Assembly (NCBI GenBank): GCA_964643965.1
Contig: CAZXVH010000006.1
Coordinates: 1-64,000, forward strand
Reading direction: 5' to 3'
Origin: GCA-2746795 sp964643965
Lineage (GTDB): Bacteria; Chloroflexota; Anaerolineae; Promineifilales; Promineifilaceae
Length of the DNA: 64,000 nt
Position numbers and translations under genes: made by a program. The notes below the pieces were generated by a model. It saw nothing but the letters and a program-made list of their open reading frames with translations, was not told the origin of the DNA and did not search any database. Shown in pieces: positions 32,624-41,021 of this stretch (the first letter of the stretch is position 1; the number at the start of each line of letters is the position of its first letter).

Positions 32624-34516
32624 TCAGGGAATATCTTCCCTTAAAATCAGGGGTAAGTAAGTGGTAACCGGCCAGGCCACGATGGTAAGCACGGGTGGCC
32701 CGGTAACGGCCGTTTCTCCCTCCGCCACCACGCCATACCAACGATTCTCCACCACGGCCGGGTATGCCTGGCTATCCACGGCTACGGCAAACGTCGTCGT
32801 CCAGGTTTGCCCTGCCGCTAATTCTGCCTGCTGCCAGCTAACCGTGGCGCCGTTTAGCGTAAAAGGCAGCGTGGCAGTGATAAAGCTGGCGCCGACCGGC
32901 AGCGTATCGGTCAAGATTACGTTGAATTTGGAGAGGGCGTCATTGCCATTGCTGACCGTCAACGTATAGGTCAGGAACCCACCGGGCGCAATGGTAGCGG
33001 CCGACACCGTTTTGCTCAAAACGAGCGGCCCGGTAAGGGACGCCTGATAAGCGGCCCAGGCATCCACCCGGCCCCAGCCGTAGGTATTGTTGGGGATTTG
33101 GCTGCCGGGGACGCCGCCGCATTCCTGGGCTGTGGTGCGAGGAACGGCCGTTTCCCGCATAATGCGTTCTATCTCATCGACATCGCCAATCAGATCAGGC
33201 CGCGCCGAGAGCAGCAGCGCCACCTGCCCGGCCACATGCGGCCCGGCCATACTGGTGCCGCTTTTGTAGCCATAACCATCATTCAATACCGCCGAGCGCA
33301 CATTCACCCCCGGCGCGGAAACATCCGGTTTCGGTCGGCCGCTGCCATCCACCGTCACCGGGCCGCGACTGCTAAAGCTGGCAATATTGTCGCCGCTGTC
33401 GGTGGCCCCCACTGTGAACGAGGCGTCATAAATAGCGGCGGGCGCATTGATGCTGCTGCAAGAACTGCCACTGTTGCCCGCCGAATGCACCGTGACAATG
33501 CCCGCCGCCCGCACATTGTTCACCACTGTCAGCAGTATCGCGGGGTCGGTGCAGCCCTCAGAAACGGGGCAGCTCCAGGAATTATTAATCACATGCGGAG
33601 CCAGGGCGGGGTTTCCGTTGGCCCCGTTTAAATCGGTGGGGGCGATGAACCATTGGTAACATTCGGCATAGGTGGCCGGTGTACCGCTGCCGGCATTCAT
33701 ATTGCGGCAGCCAATCCAACGAGCGCCGGGAGCGACGCCGATCTGGTTGCTGCCGCCATCGTCGCCGACCATGGTACCCATGGTGTGCGTACCATGACTG
33801 TTGTCATCGCAGGGAAACGGTGAATCTTTGGCGCAAAGGCTGTTGTCTGAATCGTGGATGGCGTCATGCCAGTTGTAATTGTGGTCGGCGACGGCGCCGT
33901 TCCAGCCCCGATATTGGCTCTTGAGCGCCGGATGCTCCCAGTCATACCCGGTATCCTGCCCGCCCACGACGATACTCTGCCCGGTGTAGCCGGCCGACCA
34001 CACGGCCGGCGCTCCTATTTTAGCCACACCCCATTCCACGGCCGTTATGCCTTTCGGTTCCAGCAAAGAGGGGCCGGTTTCGGGCAGACGCACCTGGGGG
34101 TTGGCGTAGACATGGGCCACCGCCGGCTGCCGCGCCATTTGCGCCAGCGCCGCCGCATCGCCGCGCACCCAGATCATATTGGCGATCCAATAAGGGCGGT
34201 AGGCCACGCCTAGTTTTTCCAGCTCCCAGATCACGGGTGGTTGACTGCGGGCGGCCACGGCCGTTAACTGCGCCACCACATACTCTCCCTTCGCTTCTTT
34301 GATAGACAGCCGATCTGCGCCACTGAGATCCGCCTGTTCACGCAAGTAGAGCAGAAATTCCACTTCACCTTCCGCAGCCACAGTGGTCATGACCCAGGGA
34401 TCAACTTTCTCTTGCCAGAGAGCCGCTTGCGCGGTTTGCGGCAGGGAGATGAGGAAAATGAGGAGAAATGTGGCGGCAAGAACGGCCGTTATCAACAAAA
34501 GCACTCTTGATTTCAT
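32624..34516 (-). CDS. Exported subtilisin-like serine peptidase (S8) with DUF11 domain
   Basis: This 630-residue secreted protease begins with a signal peptide (MKSRVLLLITAVLAATFLLI, ending TAQA), then a propeptide-like region to about residue 155. The S8 catalytic residues are in GGQDTGYDWEH (Asp), NSHGTHTMGTMVGDD (His) and SGTSMAGPHVAGQ (Ser), with the oxyanion Asn in HSAGNSG. Residues 510-610 form a DUF11/CARDB-like beta domain (VLSKTVSAATIAPGGFLTYT). The end PVTTYLPLIL recalls C-terminal motifs common on Chloroflexota exported proteins. I start at the ATG at 34516 rather than 34606 because it places the signal peptide first. Confidence 0.9.
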   Translation of the reverse strand: MKSRVLLLITAVLAATFLLIFLISLPQTAQAALWQEKVDPWVMTTVAAEGEVEFLLYLREQADLSGADRLSIKEAKGEYVVAQLTAVAARSQPPVIWELEKLGVAYRPYWIANMIWVRGDAAALAQMARQPAVAHVYANPQVRLPETGPSLLEPKGITAVEWGVAKIGAPAVWSAGYTGQSIVVGGQDTGYDWEHPALKSQYRGWNGAVADHNYNWHDAIHDSDNSLCAKDSPFPCDDNSHGTHTMGTMVGDDGGSNQIGVAPGARWIGCRNMNAGSGTPATYAECYQWFIAPTDLNGANGNPALAPHVINNSWSCPVSEGCTDPAILLTVVNNVRAAGIVTVHSAGNSGSSCSSINAPAAIYDASFTVGATDSGDNIASFSSRGPVTVDGSGRPKPDVSAPGVNVRSAVLNDGYGYKSGTSMAGPHVAGQVALLLSARPDLIGDVDEIERIMRETAVPRTTAQECGGVPGSQIPNNTYGWGRVDAWAAYQASLTGPLVLSKTVSAATIAPGGFLTYTLTVSNGNDALSKFNVILTDTLPVGASFITATLPFTLNGATVSWQQAELAAGQTWTTTFAVAVDSQAYPAVVENRWYGVVAEGETAVTGPPVLTIVAWPVTTYLPLILREDIP

Positions 34517-34686
34517 ACGCAAAGCTTCCTTTTCTCCCACCCTGATAGTATGGTCTGCATTGTAACGAGCCTGCATCTGTTCGGCAACTAAATTAACTGG
34601 TAGCATTGAGGCGTTTAGGAACCAAGAGCAGAGATTGTAAATTTACCGGCCGGTCTCATACGCTGGCCCCACGTGAGTAAAGACAA

Positions 34687-35784
34687 ATGGAATTTGAAAT
34701 GCAAGGGCCGATGGGCGCCCGCACCCTCATCAATGGACGAGAAGTGGATTATTTTTGTGGCTGTGGTTATTTGGGATTGCAAAACCACCCGGTTGTGCGC
34801 CAGGCGGCGCTGGCGGCGCTAGAAAGGTATGGATTGGCAAACTCGGGCGGCTATGGCAGCAATCATCCCGTGTATCAGGCATTGGAAACGGCCGTTACCA
34901 CCACTTTCCGCACCGAAGCCATGCTCTACTACGCCTCCGGCTACCTGGGCAACGCTCTGCTGGCGCAAGGCTTACGCGCCCGCTATGAACACATCTTGAT
35001 CGACGAATCCGCCCATTACAGCGTGTGGGATGGGGCGCGTACCAGCGGCAAGCCGATCCACGCCTACCGCCATTTAGACGCCGACCATGTAGCTGAGTTG
35101 TGTAGGCAGATAGTGGGGGATGGGGAACGGCCGTTGCTCATGAGCGATGGCATCTTTCCGGTATCGGGCGAAATTGCCCCCGCGCCCGATCTATTAGCGG
35201 CTATCCGGCCTTATAACGGCCTGTTGGCGCTGGACGACGCCCACGCCAGCGGCGTTTTAGGGCCGCACGGCTGGGGCACCCTGGATCACTTTGGCATCCA
35301 GGACGACGCCTGCTTCACCTGCCACACCCTGAGCAAAGCGTGGGGCGCATACGGCGGTTTTATCACCGGCAGCCAGGCCCTCATCGACGAAATCGAGAGC
35401 CAGGCCAACGTGCATGAAGGCGCCAGCCGTCCCCCCTTGCCCGCCGCTGCCGCCGCCACCGCCGCCCTCAGCCTGCTCCAACAAGATGACAGTTTGCGCC
35501 AAACGCTGCAAAACAATGTCCAACAAGCACGCAGCGGCGTCCGGAAGTTAGGTTGGCCCCTGCCCGATACGCCCGTTCCCATCCTCTGCCTGGACAATCG
35601 CGCCCAACTGGATTTAAACCGGATTCAAGCAGCGCTTTTTGCCCAGGGTATTTTGGTGGCTCACAGCCAACATTACACCAGCGTTCCGGCCGGCGGCGCT
35701 TTACGCATCGCCATCTTTGCCACTCACACCCCGGCCCAAATCGAGCGTTTGATCCAGGCGTTGGCAAGGCGTGTAGCTGTATAG
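34687..35784 (+). CDS. Alpha-oxoamine synthase family PLP enzyme (BioF/KBL-like)
   Basis: This 365-residue PLP enzyme condenses an amino acid with an acyl-CoA, as 8-amino-7-oxononanoate synthase, 2-amino-3-ketobutyrate CoA ligase and CqsA do. It shows YFCGCGYLGLQNHP, GSNHPVYQALE, the PLP-contacting LALDDAHASGVLGPHGWG and the Schiff-base Lys in CHTLSKAWGAYGGFI. A BioF role in biotin synthesis is possible, but no other biotin gene is close, and the usual YSTGSRL..G motif is replaced by ANSGGYGSNHP. The precise product is unsettled. Confidence 0.82.
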   Translation: MEFEMQGPMGARTLINGREVDYFCGCGYLGLQNHPVVRQAALAALERYGLANSGGYGSNHPVYQALETAVTTTFRTEAMLYYASGYLGNALLAQGLRARYEHILIDESAHYSVWDGARTSGKPIHAYRHLDADHVAELCRQIVGDGERPLLMSDGIFPVSGEIAPAPDLLAAIRPYNGLLALDDAHASGVLGPHGWGTLDHFGIQDDACFTCHTLSKAWGAYGGFITGSQALIDEIESQANVHEGASRPPLPAAAAATAALSLLQQDDSLRQTLQNNVQQARSGVRKLGWPLPDTPVPILCLDNRAQLDLNRIQAALFAQGILVAHSQHYTSVPAGGALRIAIFATHTPAQIERLIQALARRVAV

Positions 35785-35796
35785 AAAGATTGAATC

Positions 35797-35872
35797 GAGA
35801 TTAGAGAACCTGTCCCGAGCCTGTCAAAGGATTGGAGATTAGTCGAGCCGTCAATCTCCAATCTCTAATCTC
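35797..35872. terminator. Nested inverted repeat between convergent genes
   Basis: Outer arms GAGATTAGAG (35797-35806) and CTCTAATCTC (35863-35872) enclose inner arms GATTGGAGATT (35830-35840) and AATCTCCAATC (35853-35863). The element separates two convergent genes and could act as a two-way terminator. The middle contains the dispersed word CCTGTCCCGAGCCTGTCAAA. Confidence 0.55.
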
Positions 35873-37610
35873 AGCCTCCATTTTTTGTCAGCCACTCAAT
35901 CTCATTGCCCAAAATAGCCCGCAATACCGCTACCATCGTGGCATAGGTGGGATCCATGCCAAAGTACGAAAGATTTTGCGAGCCTAAATTCTTCCCCTTG
36001 CTGAAGGGCGTATCCGAAGCATAATGCAAAATGCCAATGGGGAACGGCGCCTGGTACAGGTTGACCACCTCGTTATAAGGATGGCGTTTCGGCCGGGTCA
36101 TCTCGTAAATGCTGCTGAGATATGGTCCCGCCTCCATCTCCATATCGGTATATCCCTCATGGTAAAAGAGCGACATATACCCTTCATTTTGCAAAAACGT
36201 GCCGGGCACGGTGATCGCCTTCTGGTTGTCCATGACGCTGCCATACACCAGGTAGGGGGCCACATCATCGGCGGCGAAGCAGTTATTAAACAGGTAGGTA
36301 TTGAGCGAATGTTCATCATGAACCACATTGGGCAGCATCACATCACCGATACGGCCGTTTAACGTCGCCGCCTTGCCCATGATAAACACCCCGCGCACCT
36401 CATCTACATTGCGGGCCATTTCTGTGAGCACCTGGTAAGCGGCCATGCCCAAGGGATAATCCAAATTCACAATGAGCGCCTCGCTGCGGGTCAGCTTTTC
36501 AATACCTGGCAGCCGCAGCCGTCGATCCAGGCCGCCCACATCCAACTGGCTGAGATTCACTACCTGCACTTCAATATCAAAGGCATGTTCGCTGGGAACC
36601 CGGTAGATACCCACCGAGTTTTCATAGGCTATGCGGTCTTCGCGCACCTCGGGATGCACCGCTTCATATTTTTTCAGCACATAGTAGAGAAAATTTTCAA
36701 AGCTGCTGGGAATATTGCGGTTCACGATGTCGCCAAATTCCTGGCGCAGTTCATCAGACACATTGTCTTGCAGAAAAGTTTCCAGGGTATTTTCAATTTT
36801 CAAGGCAAAGCCACTGAGCATATTGGCCAGGCTGTGGATATTACTGGAAACAAAGTAGACAGGACGTTCGTCAAAGTAGATATTTTTGGGCGTTTTCGCC
36901 TCCACATTGCGCCACCAACGACGGGTGGCTCGTTTATAGTCGGCCAGAGAACCGGCCAACGAGCGAATGGCAAGCTCTTGCTGATAGCTGGCAATGTTTA
37001 GCAGCTTGGCGATGGTAGCGCCCCGCCAGATACGACTCAATTTGTCCAGGTCTTCCACCGGCACACCAGTCAATTCTGAGAGTTTTTTCAACACCTCAGC
37101 TGTTGGCGTCTGGTTTGGCGTTTGCGTTTGAACGCGGTTGAGCAGCGCCAAGACAGGCCCCTGCACACAAAGGTAATGTAATTTGCGCCGCTCAATTTGG
37201 TAAGCGACCAGCGTAGGCACCAGGTCATCAATATCTGAGCGGCTGGCGATATAGGCGGCCAGGGTACGGTCGCCGTCATAAAAGTAGCGGCGGCGGCGGC
37301 CTGGGGCGCTCACTTGCTGCCATGTTTCCACCTCTGGAAAGCCATGTTCGGCAAAAACGCGGGCTGACTGGCCCATAATGACCAGGTCGATGTCGCTGAG
37401 ACAGTCGGGGACGCGCAGGATGGCGTAGATGAAGGCGGCCATGTCTACTTCTGGCTCATCGGCTTTCACATGCAAAGCGGAACGGGTGCGTTTATGCGCC
37501 TCGATGAGAGATTTGAGCTTGACTTCACGGGTGCTGCGCAGCAAGGAATAGTAGGTACGCAGATAAAGGTTTATTTCTTCGTTGCCGGAACTGGGAACTG
37601 TACGGTCCAT
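35871..37610 (-). CDS. Conserved 579-residue protein of unknown function with nucleoside-phosphorylase-like C-terminus
   Basis: I do not recognise a characterised family, though it may correspond to a domain of unknown function seen in Chloroflexota. The first 240 residues are helical and charged. From about residue 240 there is a stretch beginning NIYFDERPVYFVSSNIHSLA. The last 200 residues (LIVNLDYPLGMAAYQVLTEM, GVFIMGKAATLNGRIGDVML, EGYTDMEMEAGPYLSSIYEM) recall the fold-2 nucleoside phosphorylase/AMP nucleosidase family, where an Asp-Met-Glu-x-(E)-x-x motif binds the ribose. No signal peptide or membrane segment is seen. The start ATG at 37610 follows AAGGAAATCC. Function as a nucleosidase is inference only. 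Confidence 0.7.
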   Translation of the reverse strand: MDRTVPSSGNEEINLYLRTYYSLLRSTREVKLKSLIEAHKRTRSALHVKADEPEVDMAAFIYAILRVPDCLSDIDLVIMGQSARVFAEHGFPEVETWQQVSAPGRRRRYFYDGDRTLAAYIASRSDIDDLVPTLVAYQIERRKLHYLCVQGPVLALLNRVQTQTPNQTPTAEVLKKLSELTGVPVEDLDKLSRIWRGATIAKLLNIASYQQELAIRSLAGSLADYKRATRRWWRNVEAKTPKNIYFDERPVYFVSSNIHSLANMLSGFALKIENTLETFLQDNVSDELRQEFGDIVNRNIPSSFENFLYYVLKKYEAVHPEVREDRIAYENSVGIYRVPSEHAFDIEVQVVNLSQLDVGGLDRRLRLPGIEKLTRSEALIVNLDYPLGMAAYQVLTEMARNVDEVRGVFIMGKAATLNGRIGDVMLPNVVHDEHSLNTYLFNNCFAADDVAPYLVYGSVMDNQKAITVPGTFLQNEGYMSLFYHEGYTDMEMEAGPYLSSIYEMTRPKRHPYNEVVNLYQAPFPIGILHYASDTPFSKGKNLGSQNLSYFGMDPTYATMVAVLRAILGNEIEWLTKNGG

Positions 37611-37658
37611 GGATTTCCTTTTACACTTTCTTCGAGTGATGATTGGTAAAGCTTTGGC

Positions 37659-38111
37659 TTATTGTGTAGGGCATTGACTAATTGTTTTCAATAGCCTGTA
37701 TAAGCGAGTTAACTCCCCACATAGTTGAACACCGTAATCAGCCATTGCTTCTCGCAATGCTTCATCATCACGCAAATCATCATCGCCAGATACAATGGCA
37801 TCAGCATGACCATCAATTGCTGTGGCTAAAACAGGGTGGTCTTTCGGGTCACGGCATCTTGGAGGAATTGTTTTAAGAACAACAGCTTCCCCATACCATT
37901 CCAGCAAAGTTAATAATTCTACAACATCATGAAAATTAATACTTATACTCAGGCGGGGGCGTTGCACAACTTCTGCAAGTTCAGCTAATAAAGCATCGCT
38001 GGTGATTGCTTTGAATTTGTTCTCTTTTAGGGCAACCAATATCGGCAGAGTTACTTTTCCACCCAACAACGTCCGAATCCAAATGTTGGTGTCAACGACG
38101 ATGCGTAACAT
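37659..38111 (-). CDS. PIN-domain toxin (COG1569-type)
   Basis: This 150-residue PIN nuclease shows RIVVDTNIWIRTLLGG (first Asp), a Glu in ALLAELAEVVQRPRL, and the C-terminal acidic pair in CRDPKDHPVLATAIDGHADA, VSGDDDL. It starts 3 bp after the antitoxin stop, which suggests co-translation. It is a different PIN subgroup from the toxin at 27954. Confidence 0.87.
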   Translation of the reverse strand: MLRIVVDTNIWIRTLLGGKVTLPILVALKENKFKAITSDALLAELAEVVQRPRLSISINFHDVVELLTLLEWYGEAVVLKTIPPRCRDPKDHPVLATAIDGHADAIVSGDDDLRDDEALREAMADYGVQLCGELTRLYRLLKTISQCPTQ

Positions 38112-38114
38112 TTC

Positions 38115-38357
38115 TTAATGGCGCTGCTGGCGAACTGCACGAATTTCTGCAGCAATTTCTTCATCTGATATGTCGGTATCAGGTTTTTTATTGGCAAGTC
38201 TGAGGATTAGCTGGCTGAATTTCGCATCCATGTCATCTGCGATGAGCGCTTGCGCGACTTTAGAACGAGAATCAGCATCTAACGTCCGTACAACACCGAT
38301 GAGTTCGTCTAATGTGAGTTGAACATTTGGTATTGTAATTGTTGAAGTAGTTTGCAT
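38115..38357 (-). CDS. Antitoxin of the PIN toxin
   Basis: This 80-residue protein starts MQTTSTITIPNVQLTLDELI and ends in a charged helix DEEIAAEIRAVRQQRH. It fits the small antitoxins that precede COG1569-type PIN toxins: a helical N-terminal half and an acidic C-terminal toxin-binding tail. I use the ATG at 38357, preceded by AAGGA; the longer open frame from 38573 overlaps selD and is spurious. Confidence 0.75.
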   Translation of the reverse strand: MQTTSTITIPNVQLTLDELIGVVRTLDADSRSKVAQALIADDMDAKFSQLILRLANKKPDTDISDEEIAAEIRAVRQQRH

Positions 38358-38391
38358 GAAATTATCCTTTTCAACGAATCTTATTGCCCTA

Positions 38392-39429
38392 TTATAACAC
38401 GTAGAGACGGCCGTTTCCGGTTGTGACTTCCCCGATGACAACGGCCGTTTCACACATTCCTTGATATAATTCCACCCGCTCCGGCGGCACAGCCACCAAC
38501 AGACCGCCAGAGGTTTCCGGCGTCCAAAGCATATCTTGCACCAGGCGGCTGACGCCCGGAGCAAAGGTGACATGTTCCTGGAAGAAGATCATATTATTGC
38601 CGCGCCCGTCGGGGAAGGCGCCAGCCCTGCCATATCCGAAAGCGCCGGGCAGCCAGGGCAGCTTATCGGCAAAAAGGCGGAAGTCTACGCCACCCTGGAA
38701 CGCCATTTCATAAGCGTGGCCCAGCAGCCCAAAGCCGGTGATGTCGGTCATGCCGTGCGCGGCTACCCGGTTGGCGGCTTCTGAGGCTTGTTTGTTGAGG
38801 GCGCTCATGGAGAGAACGGCCGTTCTCACATGCGCCTCCTCTGCTATCTCTCGTTTAAGGGCGGTGGTGATCACACCCACCCCCAGCGGTTTTGTCAGGA
38901 GCAGCAGATCACCCGGCCGGCCGCCGCCCTTGCGTTTTACTTGAAGCGGGTCGATAATGCCGGTGACAGCCAGCCCATACTTCGGCTCTTTATCATTGAC
39001 GCTGTGGCCGCCGGCGATGATTGCGCCCGCTTCAGCCACCTTGTCCGCGCCGCCACGCAGCACCTCTTTGAGGATGTCCTGCGCCAGGTCATCGGGAAAA
39101 GCGACCAGATTCAGGGCAAACAAAACCTGCCCGCCCATGGCGTAGATGTCGGACAGGGCATTGGCGGCGGCAATAGCGCCAAAGTCGTAGGGATCATCGA
39201 CCACCGGTGGAAAGAAGTCAATGGTGGAAATGATGGCCTGCCGCTCGTTGATCTGGTAGACGGCGGCGTCATCTGCTTTTTCCAGGCCCACCAGCAGATT
39301 GGGATAATTTATAGGGTTAAATATTTCGCGTAAAGGCTGCAACACGTGCGCCAGGTCAGAAGGACTGAGCTTAGAGGCTCAACCGGCGCAGGAAGCGTAT
39401 GCCGTCAGGCGAATTTGTTTACCAATCAT
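38392..39429 (-). CDS. selD: Selenide, water dikinase SelD, selenocysteine-containing (in-frame TGA)
   Basis: SelD makes selenophosphate from selenide and ATP, the selenium donor for selenocysteine and selenouridine. The reading starts at the ATG ending at 39429, with AGAGG upstream, as MIGKQIRLTAYASCAG. It then meets TGA at 39381-39379 and goes on in the same frame as ASKLSPSDLAHVLQPLREIF to the stop at 38392, giving 345 residues. The TGA is codon 17, exactly where E. coli SelD has its active-site Cys17, so it is read as selenocysteine. Further motifs are ISTIDFFPPVVDDPYDFG, AIIAGGHSVNDKEPKYGLAV and WTPETSGGLLVAV. A 5-bp stem TGAGC/GCTCA starts at the TGA; a full bacterial SECIS was not verified. 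SelA, SelB and SelC lie outside the window. Confidence 0.9.
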
Positions 39430-39440
39430 GGGAAACCTCT

Positions 39441-39489
39441 TTTGATTGCGGATTGCGGATTGTGGATTGTGGATTACAGATTGTGGAAT
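39441..39489. repeat. Heptanucleotide tandem repeat (GATTGCG/GATTGTG)
   Basis: Six 7-nt units (GATTGCG twice, GATTGTG twice, GATTACA, GATTGTG) lie directly upstream of selD. The rest of the gap to 39715 shows one AACGGCCGTT (about 39556) and a TTGACA at 39680-39685 without a clear -10. Confidence 0.85.
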
Positions 39490-39715
39490 ATTCATCACGC
39501 CGCATTCTTTAACGGCAAGTATACCGAATGCCACCAACCCGGCAATTGCAATTAACGGCCGTTTTTGGCAAACTATAATCGTATTCTGCTTTGCCGCGGG
39601 CGACGAAAAAGGTATCTACTATGTTGTCAACCCTGTTTTGATGGCTATTTACCAGAGGCGCTTATCCATCAATTTAGTCTTGACAGGACAGTAGCACAGT
39701 ATAGGGCAAACAAAG

Positions 39716-40516
39716 ATGCTAAAAAGATTAAGATTAGCAAAATTTGAATCAATGGCCCAGGGCCTTGTTGAAGGTTCCCTCAGCCGCCTGCTTGGCGGTG
39801 ACTTAGAACCTCTGGAGGTGGCCTCCCGGCTGGCTCGCGCCCTGGAAGATGGGCAGCAAGACGGCCTGGCCCCCGATGTTTATACGGTGGCCCTCAACCC
39901 CACAGATTTTGACAAGCTGCGCCAAAAAAGCGCCGCCATCGAAACAGAACTGGCCGAGGACGTCATGCTCATGGCACAGCAAAGCCAACTGCGCCTAAAA
40001 ACAAAACCGACGGTGCATCTAGCCGCCGATCCGGCTGTTAGCGTACATCAGGTGCGGGTGCGGGCTTCATTCCATGAAGCAGGCGGCTCCACCACACAGC
40101 TTCAGATTGGCAGGAAGGCGGTGAAGGCGGCAGAACAAAAAATATTGGCGGAAGTGGCCGCCGTAGACGCCTACTTAATTGTGAATGGGGAAAGGCATGT
40201 CGCTTTAGAACGGCCGTTATTCACCATTGGCCGCCGTACCGATAACGACCTGGTGCTGGATGCGCCCACCATCAGCCGCCGCCACGCCCAAATCCGCTGG
40301 CGCTACGGCCGTTTTGTACTGTATGATCTCAGCGGCCGGCCGGGGCGTACCCTGGTCAACAGCCAGCCTATCACCGAATACGCCTTGCAGTCAGGGGATG
40401 TCATCTCGCTCACCGAGATAAAGCTCATCTATGCCGAGGGAGAGCATAATCTGCTGCTGCCCAAAAAAGCTGATTTTGCCCAGGAAGAAACCCTACCCAA
40501 ACCCAAAATCGAGTAA
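39716..40516 (+). CDS. FhaA-like protein: DUF3662 domain plus FHA domain
   Basis: This 266-residue cytoplasmic protein binds phosphothreonine. Residues 1-120 match DUF3662 (FESMAQGLVEGSLSRLLGGD, EVASRLARALEDGQQ, APDVYTVALNPTDFDKL). Residues 160-250 are an FHA domain with the phosphopeptide-binding GRRTDNDLVLDAPTISRRHA and LVNSQPI. In actinobacteria the FhaA protein works with Ser/Thr kinases and cell-wall proteins; no kinase gene is in this window. It is followed 6 bp later by a second FHA gene. Confidence 0.9.
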   Translation: MLKRLRLAKFESMAQGLVEGSLSRLLGGDLEPLEVASRLARALEDGQQDGLAPDVYTVALNPTDFDKLRQKSAAIETELAEDVMLMAQQSQLRLKTKPTVHLAADPAVSVHQVRVRASFHEAGGSTTQLQIGRKAVKAAEQKILAEVAAVDAYLIVNGERHVALERPLFTIGRRTDNDLVLDAPTISRRHAQIRWRYGRFVLYDLSGRPGRTLVNSQPITEYALQSGDVISLTEIKLIYAEGEHNLLLPKKADFAQEETLPKPKIE

Positions 40517-40522
40517 AACAAT

Positions 40523-40957
40523 ATGAATCCTGCCTTGATTTTATTGCTGCTACGCTTGTTGAGCGCCGCGCTCCTGCTGGCCTTTTTAAGCTTATTTGCC
40601 TGGTTGATTTACCAGGATTTAAAAGTGACAACGGCCGTTCTGCAACAAAAGCGGCAGGCCAGCGGACAACTGCGTGTGATCGCCAACGAGGCCGCAACGC
40701 CGGCCGTGGGCGTCCGCTTTCCACTGCACCCCCTCACCAGCATTGGCCGCGCCCCCAGCAGTACCATCGTGCTGGACTATACCTTTATTTCGCAGGAACA
40801 CGCCTTGCTCATGGAAAGAGGCGGCCAATGGTGGCTGGAAGATTTGGGCAGCCGCAACGGCACTTTGCTCAACGGCGCTCCGCTCACGGAAACGGCCGTT
40901 GTCAGCAGCGGCGACATCATCACCATCGGCGAAGTGCAGTTGAAATTAGAATTGTAA
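40523..40957 (+). CDS. Membrane-anchored FHA-domain protein (FhaB-like)
   Basis: This 144-residue protein has one N-terminal membrane helix (PALILLLLRLLSAALLLAFL), a short linker and an FHA domain at residues 60-144 with SIGRAPSSTIVLDYTFISQE, DLGSRNGTLLNGAPL. The FHA domain faces the cytoplasm if the helix is in the usual orientation. It pairs with the FhaA-like gene, as in the FhaA/FhaB arrangement of other bacteria. It contains two AACGGCCGTT copies. Confidence 0.88.
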   Translation: MNPALILLLLRLLSAALLLAFLSLFAWLIYQDLKVTTAVLQQKRQASGQLRVIANEAATPAVGVRFPLHPLTSIGRAPSSTIVLDYTFISQEHALLMERGGQWWLEDLGSRNGTLLNGAPLTETAVVSSGDIITIGEVQLKLEL

Positions 40958-41021
40958 AGCTGGCTCATCCTCACAATTCTTGATAGATTTACGACACATT
41001 TTTTCGAGGAGAAAGACGCCT

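Noticed and set aside
34201..34606. Longer start (34606) for the subtilase
   Set aside because: It would put 30 charged residues before a clear signal peptide; the ATG at 34516 gives a normal secreted protein.
38392..39345. SelD as an N-terminally truncated gene starting at GTG 39345
   Set aside because: The frame continues upstream through a single TGA at the known selenocysteine position to an ATG with a ribosome-binding site, so the longer selenoprotein reading is better.
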